Source: Gambelia wislizenii
Lineage: Eukaryota > Chordata > Lepidosauria > Squamata > Crotaphytidae
Length of the DNA stretch: 64,000 nucleotides
Assembly: GCA_030847615.1 (NCBI GenBank)
Contig: JAUMIR010000005.1
Coordinates: forward strand, 113,365,116 to 113,429,115
Reading direction: 5' to 3'
Positions 34,312 through 45,060 of this stretch are shown here, piece by piece. Below the pieces are notes generated by a model that saw only the letters and a list, made by a program, of their open reading frames with translations, ran no database searches and was not told where the DNA came from. Every line of letters starts with the position of its first letter. Position 1 is the stretch's first letter. Position numbers and translations under genes: made by a program.

Positions 34312-34751
34312 TGTATTCAGAGTTCTGGGATCCCCCAGTTAAATTAGACTCATTACAAAACAAAGGAGTCAGTTTAAAATGCAAAACAAAGTTTACTGAA
34401 GGTATATCAATCTCAATCTACATACTAAAACAAACTTAAGAAAAAGTCCCTAACTGACTAAGAATGGGTAGGAAAGACTCACCAGCCTACAGCCGTTGGC
34501 TGGGTTCCGATGCATCATGGCATGGTTACAAGAAAACTTAAAATGCATCCATTCTCATGGAGAGTCAGATTCAGAAGAAAGGGCAAGTTACACAAAAGCA
34601 ATAAAATTCAAATTAGGTCATGTGTTGAATCACTCAGCACTTCCAGTTGGCTAGAAGTGCTCAGTGAAGTAAGAGAAGGGAATTTTGGGAGAACAAAAAT
34701 GCATGCAGGGAAAAACCCTAGACTTATCTAAGATTGTGAATGAGGTACACA
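34312..34751 (-). mobile_element. Solo-LTR-like repeat, copy 1
   Basis: Related to 37866-38407. On the minus strand it begins TGTGTACCTCATTCAC. It passes a TGACTGAGTCATTCA-like block, then CCTTCAGTAAACTTTG and TTTGTTTTGTAATGAG, and ends GGGGGATCCCAGAACTCTGAATACA. TG...CA ends and the R/U5-like end suggest an LTR. No flanking duplication seen and no internal retroviral sequence adjoins. Confidence 0.45.
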
Positions 34752-35659
34752 AGATTGCTTTTACATTACAATGATTATTTCCCCACATACAAAAATTTTT
34801 GCTGACTTCCCTCTATAGTAACATTACAGCAGTCCCTTGCTCAATGTGGACGTTGCCAAACTGTTCAGTTCTGTTTCCTGCAGACATAAGTCCCCTTATG
34901 TAGAAGTAAGTCCTGTAAGTCCAGCCCATACCTTTAAGGAAAATGCAACTACTTTGTGTGCACAGGGTTCTCTAGAATTTTCAATAGGTGTGCCTATCTG
35001 AAACACTGAGGCACCACTACCAATCACTATAGGTCATTATTGGGCTATATTAGGGGGCTATATTACCCCCCCAGGTTCTCTTGTGGGCACGCACCACACT
35101 GCTGCTCCCAGTACCCATTCTCTAAGATTTGTTTTGTACCATAATGTATTGCCAACACTCTCTAGGGGGGTTGAGGACAATTTTTTCCAGTTTTGAGCCT
35201 TTCCAAGCTGTTTTTGCCCTGGGAGAGGGCATTTTTTCAACAGAAAGTGAAGGTCTTTTTTGTATGTGTGGTGAATGGCACAGGGGTTCATAGAAATGTC
35301 ATAGGCGCTGCCAATGTCTGATAGGCTACTCTGAGCTAGATGATCTGCATGCTAAATCCCATGGTTTATTGACTGTCTATCTAATTTAATTATGATTCTA
35401 TCTTCCCATATTTCCTAACTCATCAGATGTGTCCTTACTAATGACCAAACTGAAGTATGTCCATCACCAAAAATAGTTTCTTCACGTCTCCTTCCTACTC
35501 TGTAGTGATTTAATGAAATTAATTTTATATTTATCACAATAGTCTGTGCTTACCCCACTCTTTTCCATTGACATACAAACTGGAATTCAACTCTAAAAGG
35601 GTGTCCTGAGACACTGAAATCCTCCTGGGGGGAGGGGAAGGAAGGAGAGGCAAAGGCTG
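34752..35659. other. Unassigned stretch
   Basis: No gene recognised. Confidence 0.45.
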
Positions 35660-36330
35660 TTTGATTTTCTTCATTTGGCAATTTTTTGGAGAAAAACCCC
35701 AATTTTTCACAAAAATAATATTTTTGTAGGGAGCACTATATTTTGTGTCACCAAACTCTCAATTTTTTTATTTTTATTTTTTTGGTTTTTGCAAAAACTA
35801 AAGCAGTTTTGTTTTTACAAACTAGCCCCAAAATGCGGGGTGTGGGGGGTGTGGCTGAAAATGTTTAGAAACTTTGGTTGTTTTATCCAGTTGGGAGAAA
35901 ACTTTTGAAAGTCTTTGTGCTTGTTAGGAATGGAAACAATATTAGAAATTTTTTTTTTAATGGTTGAAAAATATTTTGCTCAAGCATCAGGAAACCTTGA
36001 TGAGAAGAATCCTGAACTCACAAGAATCTTTGCAGTTTGGGACTTACTCTGTGCAACATTCACAAATTTGTGTGTATGTGTGCAAACAGAATAGCCTTTT
36101 CTATGCAAGATACAACATTTCCTTTGTAGAAAATATTTCTGATTATTTCATGCACAGAAAAGACTGTGTCCTGTGCAAAACAAAAACAAAAACAAAAAAA
36201 ACCTGTGGTTCAGGACATTTTCTCTGCAAAATTCTCACTTTTTTTGTATAGAAAGTAACATTTCGTGCTCAGGAAATACTGGTTTCTGAACAGAGAATGC
36301 TAGGTCTGGTGCAAAAAAAAAGGTGCAAGT
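35660..36330. repeat. Degenerate TGTGCAAAA/TTTTTGTA-rich tract
   Basis: Loose recurrence of words such as TTTTGTAGGG, CTGTGCAAAAC, TTTTTGTATAGAAA, GTGCAACATTCAC and CTCTGCAAAATTC at irregular spacing of roughly 25-35 bp. It shares vocabulary with 38765-39260. It is not a clean tandem array. Confidence 0.4.
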
Positions 36331-37865
36331 TTTAAACACATGAAGTACTCAGTTGTGAATAGCTGCACAGGTTTGGAGAACATTCTTGCAGCGGGAAGAA
36401 AATTGCTAAGATTACTCATTGCTCTCTGAGAGAATGAAATTACTGAAGAATGGCATTTCTGGTTCTTGCATTAAAGAACAAGGTAAGTTTTGGTTTTTGT
36501 TATGTAATTAGGAAAAAATGCCCATGAGATAGGAATAAGCTCTAATACTACTACTTCCACACCATTTCTCTGCTTTAACCCCTCCTTTCTGTAATTGCAT
36601 TGTTCTTTACCTGCATTAGTGGCAGAGATATAAAAATATGTCAGTCTTATATTCATCACAGTTCTCAAAAATCCCACTGGCATTATAAATATGTCCCAGT
36701 TTCACATTGGGGCTTATTTTTTTCTTATCCCACAGCTTTCCCTGTGTATTTTTGTGCATAGCCCCCAGAAAATATACTCATTATAGGTATCACTGTATAC
36801 TATGGAGTACACTTAAAAAGAAAACATTTTAAAGAATGCATTTTTAAAATATGCACAATTTTCTCACTGGATATTTTTCAATTGTATGCGTGGTTTTATG
36901 CAGATATTTTCCTTCACAGAAATATATCCCAAACCTTTGAAATGTACAGAAATCACAGGCAAGATGTGCTCTGTCCTATATCTTTCTCAGGAAACAAAAC
37001 CAAACAACATTCTTTTCAATCTTTGATTAATTAAAAAATAGTTTCCACTTTAAATCAGAAAAAAATCCATATTGTCTCAACTATCAGATGTTTTGAAAAT
37101 ATCTTTTTTAATATAAATCATATAGTAGGGGTTGCACCTCTCACTGCAAGGTAAGATGCAATCTGTGTTTTATTTAAGGGCTACATATATTTTGAGTCTA
37201 CAAGACTTCATTCCTGACTGTAATAAAATTACCTCATTATGGCACTTTCAGTACCAACAGATGCTGTGACTATATTTTGACAATTCAAAGATCACCTTCT
37301 TGTTTTCATGTTTTGTTTTGTTTTTTGAACAAGAAGAAACCTTGAGAACAGCATTTGACAATGCCATGATTTTGAGAGGCTGTACCAATGCCCTATTTAT
37401 TTCTTTATTTTTTTACAAATCCGGTATAAGTGTTTCTTTTTGTGTGAAGTTAAATAAAAAATAAAATCTTTGTATTTTAAGGAGGTGCACTTTTATCCAG
37501 CATGCTTCAATGGCAGTTTCTAGGCAACTGTCCAACTTGGCAGTGGGTGCTATGTAACTATTTGAACTATTTCTTTAAAAAAAAAAAGAGATGCTCCAGA
37601 CTAATTGCCCAACTCCATTATGATGAAGAAATATACAAAACAGTAGTGAAGCAGACTAGAAGTGTGTGTGTGTGCATGTTTTAGGCCACTGTAAAAACAG
37701 AATGTTTTTATAGCACTTTTGTTGGGGTGAATGACCATAAAAATTAAAAATTTATTAAAGATTTCAGGGAGCAAGCCCTTTGGGAATATCTTCTTAAGAA
37801 AAGTTTCTTTTAAGGTAAGCAGAATTGGCCTAGGGAAGACTGAGCAAGCTCAATTTGTATTTTTA
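36331..37865. other. Unassigned AT-rich stretch
   Basis: No gene recognised. Scattered TTTTCTCAC/TGCACAAT words near 36850 may continue the degenerate tract. A (TG)n run lies at about 37662. Confidence 0.4.
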
Positions 37866-38407
37866 TGTGTTCTGAATCACCCAGTCATTAAAGTCAAGCA
37901 GACAAATTAAGACAATAAAGACATTTGCTTAAAAATGCATATCAAAAAGTTTACTGAAGGTATAGCAATCTTAATTTACATATTCAAAACAAATCTAGGT
38001 CCTTAACTAAGAGGAATACAGTTCAGGGTAGTAAACTCATGCAATCTTGGGAGTTTCAGGTTAGGATAATCAAATCAGAAGTTTCTAAGTATTATAGCAG
38101 TAACATCCATATTTCCTCAGAAAAAGAGGCAATTGTAAGTGAGAGCTCATCTCGCTTCTTCATGGATGTAGGTCAGACGCATGATAGGAAGGGAAGAAAA
38201 GGGGAAAGAAGATACCTTGTGCTGAGGCTGCAAAACATTTCATAAATCATAAAACATTTAAATTAGAATGCCATGTAATGAATGACTCAGTGGTCACCCC
38301 ATAGCTCCAATTGGCTAAGATAGCTTGAGATGAGGAGGGGGGTGGGAACTTAAGTATGCCAGGAATTTCCAAAACTTACTAAGCAGGGGTGCAAGAAGAA
38401 TGTCACA
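37866..38407 (-). mobile_element. Solo-LTR-like repeat, copy 2
   Basis: Minus strand begins TGTGACATTCTTCTTGCACC and ends GGGTGATTCAGAACACA. It shares with copy 1 the blocks CCAATTGGAGC-like, ACTGAGTCATTCATTACATG, TTGCTATACCTTCAGTAAAC and the terminal TCAGAAC. TG...CA ends and a size near 540 bp fit a solo LTR. No clear flanking duplication. Confidence 0.5.
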
Positions 38408-38764
38408 TTTCCCACAACTTTTCATACAAGCATTCGTGCTTAAATATTCTTCACATGAAATCAGCCTGCCCTAGTCTATTCTTAAGATAAAACATATATT
38501 TAAACCTACATCATAAAAATGAAATTATTGGTCCATCTAGCCTAGTATTACCTGTTCTGGTTGGCAGTTAGCTTTCCAGGGTGTAAGGTAGAGCTCCCTA
38601 TCTGTATTGCAGAGGACTGATATTGAGACTTTCTGTATGTCATTTGGTGATCGGAATTAAGAACAGTAATTCTTGATTTTTCCAAGTCCCATCAGATGTC
38701 ATGAAAATTACAACAGTTTTTAGTCCCATAGCTTCCAAGATGCTTGGGATTTTTATTTTACTTC
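38408..38764. other. Unassigned stretch
   Basis: No gene recognised. Confidence 0.45.
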
Positions 38765-39260
38765 AATGACAGGAAACTACACAGCTTTCCCACATAAACT
38801 GCACAGTTTACCCAGAAAATTGCAGTTTTCTCAAAGTTCTACAGCTTCTTCTGAAAACTACATGGCTTTGCCTGAAAACTGCACAGGTTTTCATATGGAA
38901 AGGAAATTTCACAGCACTCAAATTGTGGGTTTTGTGCAGAAAAAAAGACTGTTTGCAGGCAGCCACATGTGTGTTTTGTGCAAGGTTGTTGTTTATATAG
39001 AGAATAGCCATGTTGCACAACTAAAGTTTTGCACAGCTCAAATGTTGTGCAAAATCCAGCACTGTTGTACAAAAATAGGCCATTTTGTAGTGCAATATTG
39101 CTGTTTTTTGCAGAACATGTTTTGTTGTGTAATATTTTTGTAGTGGAAGATTGCTGGGTTTTTTTACATAAAATGTACATGTACAACAATTTTTTTGTAT
39201 AGAAAACAGCAATCTTGTACAACAAAACTACATGCAAATTTAGCTTCAGTTGGCCATTTT
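38765..39260. repeat. Degenerate about 28-bp tandem-like tract
   Basis: The left part repeats GAAAACTGCACAG-like units (ACTGCACAGTTTACC, GAAAATTGCAGTTTTC, GAAAACTACATGG, GAAAACTGCACAGG). The right part repeats TTGTGCAAAAT / TTGTAGTGCAATATTGCTG / TTGTAGTGGAAGATTGCTGG / CAGCAATCTTGTACAA units in both orientations. Open frames here are by-products of the repeats. Confidence 0.6.
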
Positions 39261-39539
39261 CCTGCTGCATAACATTTGGAGCAGTCAGCTTTCAAATGAG
39301 CACATAATTCAGGTGTGATGTCAAACCCTGCACAATGTTGTTTGTAAAGGGGCATAGTGTTCAATTAGTCTCAAATTTTTCCAGGTTTTTTTCAATTATA
39401 TATTGAAAAACACTATAGACAGGTGAGGCTTTTTTCCTCCAAAAGCTGTGCAGTTTTGCACACAGAGTCAGAGAAATAACGAGACCACACGCATAGTTTT
39501 GGGGTGAAATAAAATGGAATATTTATTTATCACCCTACT

Positions 39540-39913
39540 TATTTAATCCCTTAAATCTTCAGCGGGGGGAGGCAACCTAGTGAGGGAGCAGCTGGGGCAG
39601 ATCGTCCCTTCTGGACTTATGCCCCCAGCTTCCCCGGGTGAACACCTGAGCCCTGCTGAGCAACCCCAGGACTTGGGTTGCTCACCAGCCGGTCCGTGTC
39701 TAGAAGGTCAACCCGAAAGTCCCTCACCCAATCCATACAGATTAAGGTGAGGGGATTATCCTTCAGGCCAACCCCAAGGTAGGTCTCCTTCTGTTCTCCC
39801 AGATCGTACAATCTAAGGAGACCCTTCCAAAGACTGCCCTTCACCGAAATCGGTGCCATAGGTGTACACCGTAATCTACGCCTCCCCCTATTCCCGCCAT
39901 AGATAAGGGGCAA
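39540..39913 (-). other. Ngaro 3' region with conserved short frame
   Basis: Open frame 39617-39913 includes LYDLGEQKETYLGVGLK and DNPLTLICMDWVRDF, the same segment read in the deleted copy at 27546 on. It then diverges. Function unknown; it may be conserved untranslated sequence. Confidence 0.5.
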
Positions 39914-39929
39914 GTGTCTGCTTCATCCC

Positions 39930-40508
39930 TTAATCCCCCACCAGCTTGTCCAATAGGTTCCTCAACCCCCGCTGAAGATCCCCCAGAAATAGTAAATTAC
40001 CAGCATCCGAGAGATGCACGCCATCCGCTCTGTAGAGCTTAGGCCTCTCAAACAAAATCTCAGGGTGTGCCAGGAAATGCCCTCCCTTTGAGAGTAAAAA
40101 CTTCCCCATCTGCCTGTTGACCTTACGCCTGGCCCTGTCAATCAAGCGGGGATTCCCCTCCCCCTGCCAGATCTTTCTGGGCAATATGGCCGACCACATA
40201 ATGGTGACTGCAGACCATTTGGACCTGATCACCTCCAAATCATGTGATGCTTGGATTACCAAAGCTTTGCCTTTTAGAAGGCCCAGATCATTTCCCCCAA
40301 GGTGCAACACCAAAATGTCAGGCGGAGGCCCAACACGCTCAGTAAACAACAATGGCATGAATCCATGCCATCGCAATCCCCACTTCCCCAACCACTCGAT
40401 CACCCCCATGTCTCCCAAGCCAAGGTGAGGTCCAAAATAATTTAGTTGGGCCTGTCGGGCTGCCCAGTAGACCATACTGTGGCCACAGATCAGAACTCGC
40501 CGTCTCAC
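39930..40508 (-). CDS. Ngaro SGNH-hydrolase-like protein
   Basis: An uninterrupted 192-codon frame. Block I reads LICGHSMVYWA, with the presumed nucleophile Ser in GHS instead of the usual GDS. Block III reads LHLGGNDLG (the GxND oxyanion Asn). Block V reads YRADGVHLSDAG (the DxxH Asp and His). All are in the right order and spacing for a small SGNH esterase fold. Such hydrolases are known in Ngaro elements; their substrate and role are not established. No signal peptide or membrane segment is seen. The preceding in-frame codons (RPQLVR) are open, so the true start could lie upstream or the protein could once have followed the recombinase. It is the only major gene of this element without a stop or frameshift. 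Confidence 0.8.
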   Translation of the reverse strand: MRRRVLICGHSMVYWAARQAQLNYFGPHLGLGDMGVIEWLGKWGLRWHGFMPLLFTERVGPPPDILVLHLGGNDLGLLKGKALVIQASHDLEVIRSKWSAVTIMWSAILPRKIWQGEGNPRLIDRARRKVNRQMGKFLLSKGGHFLAHPEILFERPKLYRADGVHLSDAGNLLFLGDLQRGLRNLLDKLVGD

Positions 40509-40559
40509 CAGCTGTGGTCTAGGACCTGGAAGACAAAAGGGGAAGAAACTCAGTTAGTA

Positions 40560-41300
40560 AGGCAAAGGACGAACATATCTCCAGTATGAGGCAGACATCC
40601 ATCGCCCAATCATCTGCGGCAGTGGAGGCAGCCCCAATCCGGAAGGATATTCCTACAATGCAAAAACCGGACATATGGCAGGATCACTGCAGCATTGTAG
40701 CTGCACAGTTTTACCACGCCCCAACTGATCAGCCTTCGAAAAGCAAAGCCTGAAGCTAATGTGCCCCTCTGTCACCCATATGTCTCTTAATTCCAGCGCC
40801 TTACCTGAGGTGTCAGCCTTAGAAGATACCACTAGTTCGCTAACTCGCAGTGTGCAAAAAAAGGCCAACAAGGAGGCAGCATGGAAAAGCAGTGGCTCGT
40901 AGGGAGAAAACCAAATCCCTACCCAGGCATGGTGCAATCCCTTCAGGATGCATGGCGAAAGAGGAACACGGGAGTCCTTTTTCCAGCCTCGCTCTCGGGC
41001 CCATCCTTCTAGCGTCTTCCAAATATGGAAGTTGCCGGTATTATCAGGGGGCCCCTGTACCTTCATCCAAAATGCTAAAGCAGAGAGTTTGCTCCTGATC
41101 GACTGTGGAGCCAAGCCTCGTTTATGAAGATGCACACAAAATTGCAGCAGATGTGCCACGGGTGCCTCATGTCCCAGCTGAAGACCGAACTGCTCTCTAA
41201 ATTTATAAAATTCACTAACAGCCCTGGCATATCCCTTTTGTGTGCTAGGAGCTACTGACATACCTAGGGCCCTCCAGATTTTGGATTCCCAATCTGCCAT
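40560..41300 (-). pseudogene. Ngaro tyrosine recombinase, damaged
   Basis: The N-terminal core-binding part is open (MSVAPSTQKGYARAVSEFYK ... HLLQFCVHLHKRGLAPQSI, SKLSALAFWMK). Catalytic-domain starts follow: LLAFFCTLRVSELVVSS holds the first catalytic Arg in LRVSEL. The frame reaches ICPVFAL and then stops at 40653. Further on, SFRIGAASTAA (the HxxR box, with His replaced by Ile) and IGRWMSASYWRYVRP (the C-terminal box with the nucleophilic Tyr) are visible in two other frames. Material is missing between FAL and SFRIG and between STAA and IGRW. The enzyme would cut and join DNA through a Tyr-linked intermediate; this copy cannot. Confidence 0.85.
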
Positions 41301-41319
41301 AGTTCCTCCGGCATCCTGT

Positions 41320-42909
41320 CGCCCTCGGGTTTAGCATCTGGGGCAACCTCTCTGAAGCACTCCATCTGCCTGTGGGAAAGAGCTTCAGCAATCTCATTGT
41401 TAATGCCCGCCACATGCCATGCAAACAAATAAAATATTGAATTTGACGCATTGCAACGTGAAACACCGAACCAGACGCATGACCCGCGGAGACCTGGATG
41501 TGAAAGTGTTTATTACCTGGACCGTTGGCGAATTATCGCACCAGAAATATACTGACGAATTCGCCAGTTCCCGTGCCCAGATGAACGCAGCAACCAAACT
41601 CGGGGAAAATTCCAAAAAAGTAAGATCAAGGGTAATGTCTGTCCCACACCATTCAGCGGGCCATGTATTGGCTCACCACCAGCCACCAAAATGAACCCCA
41701 AAACCAACAGAGCCGGCAGCATCTGATGAAATTTGCAATGCTCCCTGGGGCATCCTTTCTTGAAATGCCATTAAATTGATCTAAAAATTCCTGCCAAACC
41801 AGCAAGTCATCCCGTATTTGCCTGGTAATACGAATCTTATGATAGGGCCTTTGCACTCCCATAATGGTATCGCATAACAGGTGGAGGAAAGCCCTGCCAG
41901 GGGCCACCACCTTGCATGCGAAGTTCAAGTGTCCAATGAGAACCTGAAACTCGCGTAAGGTGGCCTTATGTCTAAATTTAAATTGATCAACCTTGTCCCT
42001 TAAATCCTGAATTTTCGAATCTGACAGACAGCAGAGCTGACTGACAGTGTCAATCTCAATACCCAAAAAGGCTAAAAGTTGTGAGGGGCCCTCGGTCTTT
42101 TCGGGAGCAAGGGGAACACCCAGCTCCCTTGCCATCCTTTCAAAAAACTGCAGTAAAAATCTGCACTCAGAAGAACTATACTTTCCAATAAACAAAAAAT
42201 CATCTAAGTAGTGAACTACACCATGTAAACCCTTCCTGGGTCTAATTACTCACTCCAAAAAGGTACTAAAGGTTTCAAAGGCATTGCACGATACCGAGCA
42301 CCCCATGGGTAAGGCCCGGTCCATATAAAAAAGCCCCTCAAACTAAAATCCAAGCAGCTCAAAGTCATCGGGATGAACCGGGAGAAGACGGAAGGCCAAC
42401 TTGATGTCACACTTTGCCAATTCCGCTCCAGGCCCGTGCCTTCTGACCTCACGTATTGCTGCATCAAACGAAGTATACTTAACAGAACATAATTCAGAAG
42501 GAATGAAGTCGTTTACCAACTCTTCCCTAGGATAAGATAAATGATGTATAAGTCTAAATTCACCAGGTGCCTTCTTGGGAACTATCCCTAATGGGGACAC
42601 CCTCTGATTAGGCACCGGTGGCCGAGTAAAGGGGCCAAGCACCCTCTCCTCCAAAACCTCCTTACATATTTTTTCGAAAACAATGTGTTCCAAGCCCTTA
42701 ACCGACCTATGATTTTGGGCCAAAAAAGGGCACCTGAGACCTTGATATCGGATCTGAAAACCAAAATGAAAACCATCTGATAAATAACGGGCGGCCTGCC
42801 TATTGGGATATACAGCCAGCCACGTGTCCAAAACCTCCAATCTAATTGGGCTGGGGCCCTTTAGGAGGCTGGGAGGATGAAGTACCTCCCCTGCCAGCCC
42901 CTTGACCAC
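41320..42909 (-). pseudogene. Ngaro reverse transcriptase and RNase H, damaged
   Basis: The frame opens as KGPSPIRLEVLDTWL. It contains VPKKAPGEFRLIHHLSYP, AKCDIKLAFRLLPVHPDDF (RT motif A, catalytic Asp) and ALPMGCSVSCNAFE (motif B). HYLDDFLFIG (motif C, YLDD) lies near 42200, followed by LAPEKTEGPSQLLAFLGIEI. A TAG at 42343-42345 and a TGA at 42250-42252 interrupt the same frame between motifs A and C. RNase H follows in a shifted frame with SDAAGSVGFGVHFGGW near 41690 and FWCDNSPTVQVINT near 41540. AGINNEIAEAL-type sequence lies near 41390 in yet another frame. It overlaps the end of gag by about 70 bp. Non-functional as it stands. Confidence 0.9.
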
Positions 42910-44192
42910 CTCTAGATACCCGGAGCTGTCTCCTTCCTCTCAGACAGTTCCGAAAGGAATGCAAAACCCCACAGATGGAGCACTCGTGATTAAACCGACA
43001 AGGTTTCCGAGAGCATGCACCATGTGAGCTGAATTCCCAACACAGCATCCTTTGTCCCCCACTAGCATAGGAAGGTGTGCCTGCTGTCTTGTTCCCTGAG
43101 CCTGCAGCTGGCTTCAACAAGTGGCCACTATGCATCCATTCCCCCTGAATGGGACGTGCCGGGGTCATGAGCTGCATCCACAGTTCGGGATGCATCATAT
43201 CCCAGCGAAGGGAAGGGTAGATATTGGCCCTCATACAAAAAGCTTCATCGTATAGGAGCCAGGCTGGGCTGGCAAAATCTACATAGGCCCTATGTATTAT
43301 GTCCATGTATTGAAAGAGGGCCCCAGCCCAGTGCGGCTGAGCTTTTGCAATAACACCGGCTAAAATTAAGAATCCAGACAGCCAATTGGACCAAGTCCTC
43401 TCTACCTATCGTTTTCTCAATTTTTCCTTCTCCTTGTTGTCCATCTCGTTTCTATCTTTCTTGTCTATTTCCTGATGCAACAAGGAGAACACATCAACGT
43501 ATTCCCCCTTTACTATTTTGTCCCTTATGGATTGTAAGAGAGGGTCCCCCAAAGGCAGGGACATCTCACCAAAGGGGACAGCAGAATATGCCACCATATC
43601 ATACACCCGGGGCCTGTGCTAAACTAACTGGGGGAGAGGCCCCAAATGAAGGTGCATTGTACCCTCCAAAGGCGACCGGGCCCCAAGGAGACCATTGGGA
43701 ACCAGGCCACCCAAAGACCTGTTGAGGCATGGCCCACGCGCCCTGTGTTGTCTGAGCATTTGCCCCTTGTGACACCTCAGAATGCATGGGTGCCTGCCAG
43801 TTAGCCCATGGCCAAACAGGGTTTGGAAGCTGTGTGGTGTCATTATTGGGTAACTCACCCGAAGGCGCCAGCACAATAGCAGGTACAGGTTCGGTGTCAT
43901 CCTGTTGATGTGATCCTGAAGCATCCTCCCCTTGGATCCTCTTCTCCAGCTCATCTAAACGTTTGAAAATCTGGTTAGTAATTTTACCTTTACCCCCTGC
44001 AGATTCAGAATCGGTTATCCCTTGAATTCTTTCCAGGTGTTGAATTCTATCTAAGATCGCTTGCCACGGAATATCTTCCTCCTCCTCACTGAGAGGGGGT
44101 GGAGGAGAAATGGGCACTGGCCATTTTGGTGCTGGCCCCTTACCCTTCCCCCCACCTTTTCCCTTCTTAGGTGCCACAAAGGTAATGATCAC
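42842..44192 (-). pseudogene. Ngaro gag, frameshifted
   Basis: Three consecutive open pieces: 43599-44192, 43406-43606 and 42842-43306. The N-terminal part is basic and Pro-rich (APKKGKGGGKGKGPAPK), then acidic (SEEEEDIPW), with a likely coiled coil (IQHLERIQGITDS ... RLDELEKRIQGED). The middle has MSLPLGDPLLQSIRDKIVKG. The C-terminal part has ASPAWLLYDEAFCMRAN and a Cys/His cluster, CWEFSSHGACSRKPCRFNH then ECSICGVLHSFRNC, which is a CCCH-like plus CCHC-like nucleic-acid-binding motif. The start codon that aligns with the other copy (MAPQKG) is GTG here; an upstream ATG at 44190 is in frame. Gag would package element RNA. Confidence 0.8.
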
Positions 44193-44204
44193 ACCTAATC
44201 GAGT

Positions 44205-44207
44205 GAC

Positions 44208-44242
<35 letters not shown>

Positions 44243-44325
44243 TAACTCTAGTACACTATCACTATGTTAATACAACTGGCACTCCCAGCCGCCACAACAA
44301 TAAAGGCCCACTCAGTTGGCAGGCC

Positions 44326-44359
<34 letters not shown>

Positions 44360-44362
44360 GAT
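44205..44362. repeat. (TTA)n microsatellites in Ngaro leader
   Basis: Two tracts, about 44209-44240 and 44327-44360, read as AAT on the element's coding strand. They sit just upstream of gag as in the other copy. Confidence 0.95.
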
Positions 44363-44459
44363 GTTAGCTACCGTGGCACTTAAACAAAACTGCCTTGCAG
44401 CACAACTTGCTATACAAACCACACAACACAGCCAAAATGGATGCCGGGTGAAACCTAAT

Positions 44460-44700
44460 AGCCAAAATGGCCCTTGTCAGGAGTAGTGAGAAGGGGATCC
44501 CTGGTGGCCCGCCTAAACAAACCTAACAGCCAAAATGGCCTAAACCCACTTAATTGCCAAAATGGCCACTGTCAGGAGCAGTGAGAAGAAGACCCCTGGT
44601 GGCCCACCTAAAATAAATGTGGAGGGAGACCCCTGGCGGCCTGCCTAAACCAAAACCCAGCAAGGGAGACCCCTGGTGGCCTGCCTAAATTGTCAGGTCC
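44460..44700 (-). repeat. Short tandem repeats in Ngaro leader
   Basis: At least four copies of GACCCCTGGTGGCCTGCCTAAA-like units (about 44495, 44590, 44627, 44667) and repeated AGCCAAAATGGCC and CAGGAGCAGTGAGAAG blocks. Confidence 0.75.
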
Positions 44701-44749
44701 ACTACTGCCTACCAGCCACCATTGGTATCCTCCCTAATATACAACATAT

Positions 44750-45060
44750 AAGCAATCAACCCAGTAAAGCACTCCCCACCAGCAGCACTCTCCCAAAATG
44801 CCAGCCCACATCCCCCAGCCGCAATACTCCCTGGAGTGGAAGAGGCCGATGCAGAACGTTAGCCCCCCTGATCGCTGCAAAGCGCCTGCTGCCAAGGATG
44901 GTAACCGCTGAATGCAATCAACCCGGGGAAGCACGCCCCCCCCCAGCAGCACTCCCACCAAAATGCCAGCCCCCAACCCCAATACTCCCTGGAGTGATGA
45001 GGCCATTGCAAAATGTTAGCCCCCCTGGTGTCAGCAAAGCGCCTGCCGCCAAGCGCCGAA
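44750..45060 (-). repeat. About 166-bp tandem duplication in Ngaro leader
   Basis: Two copies, 44750-44915 and 44917-45060. Each carries GCAATCAACCC, AAAATGCCAGCCC, AATACTCCCTGGAGTG, GTTAGCCCCCCTG and GCAAAGCGCCTGC. This repeat differs from the minisatellite of the other Ngaro copy. Confidence 0.85.

Noticed and set aside
38766..39270. 125- and 143-codon frames on opposite strands with repeated residues
   Set aside because: Produced by the degenerate tandem repeat; stop codons are depleted by the repeat word itself.
44205..45060. CRISPR-like array
   Set aside because: The repeats are tandem units of a vertebrate retrotransposon leader, unevenly spaced and without unique spacers.
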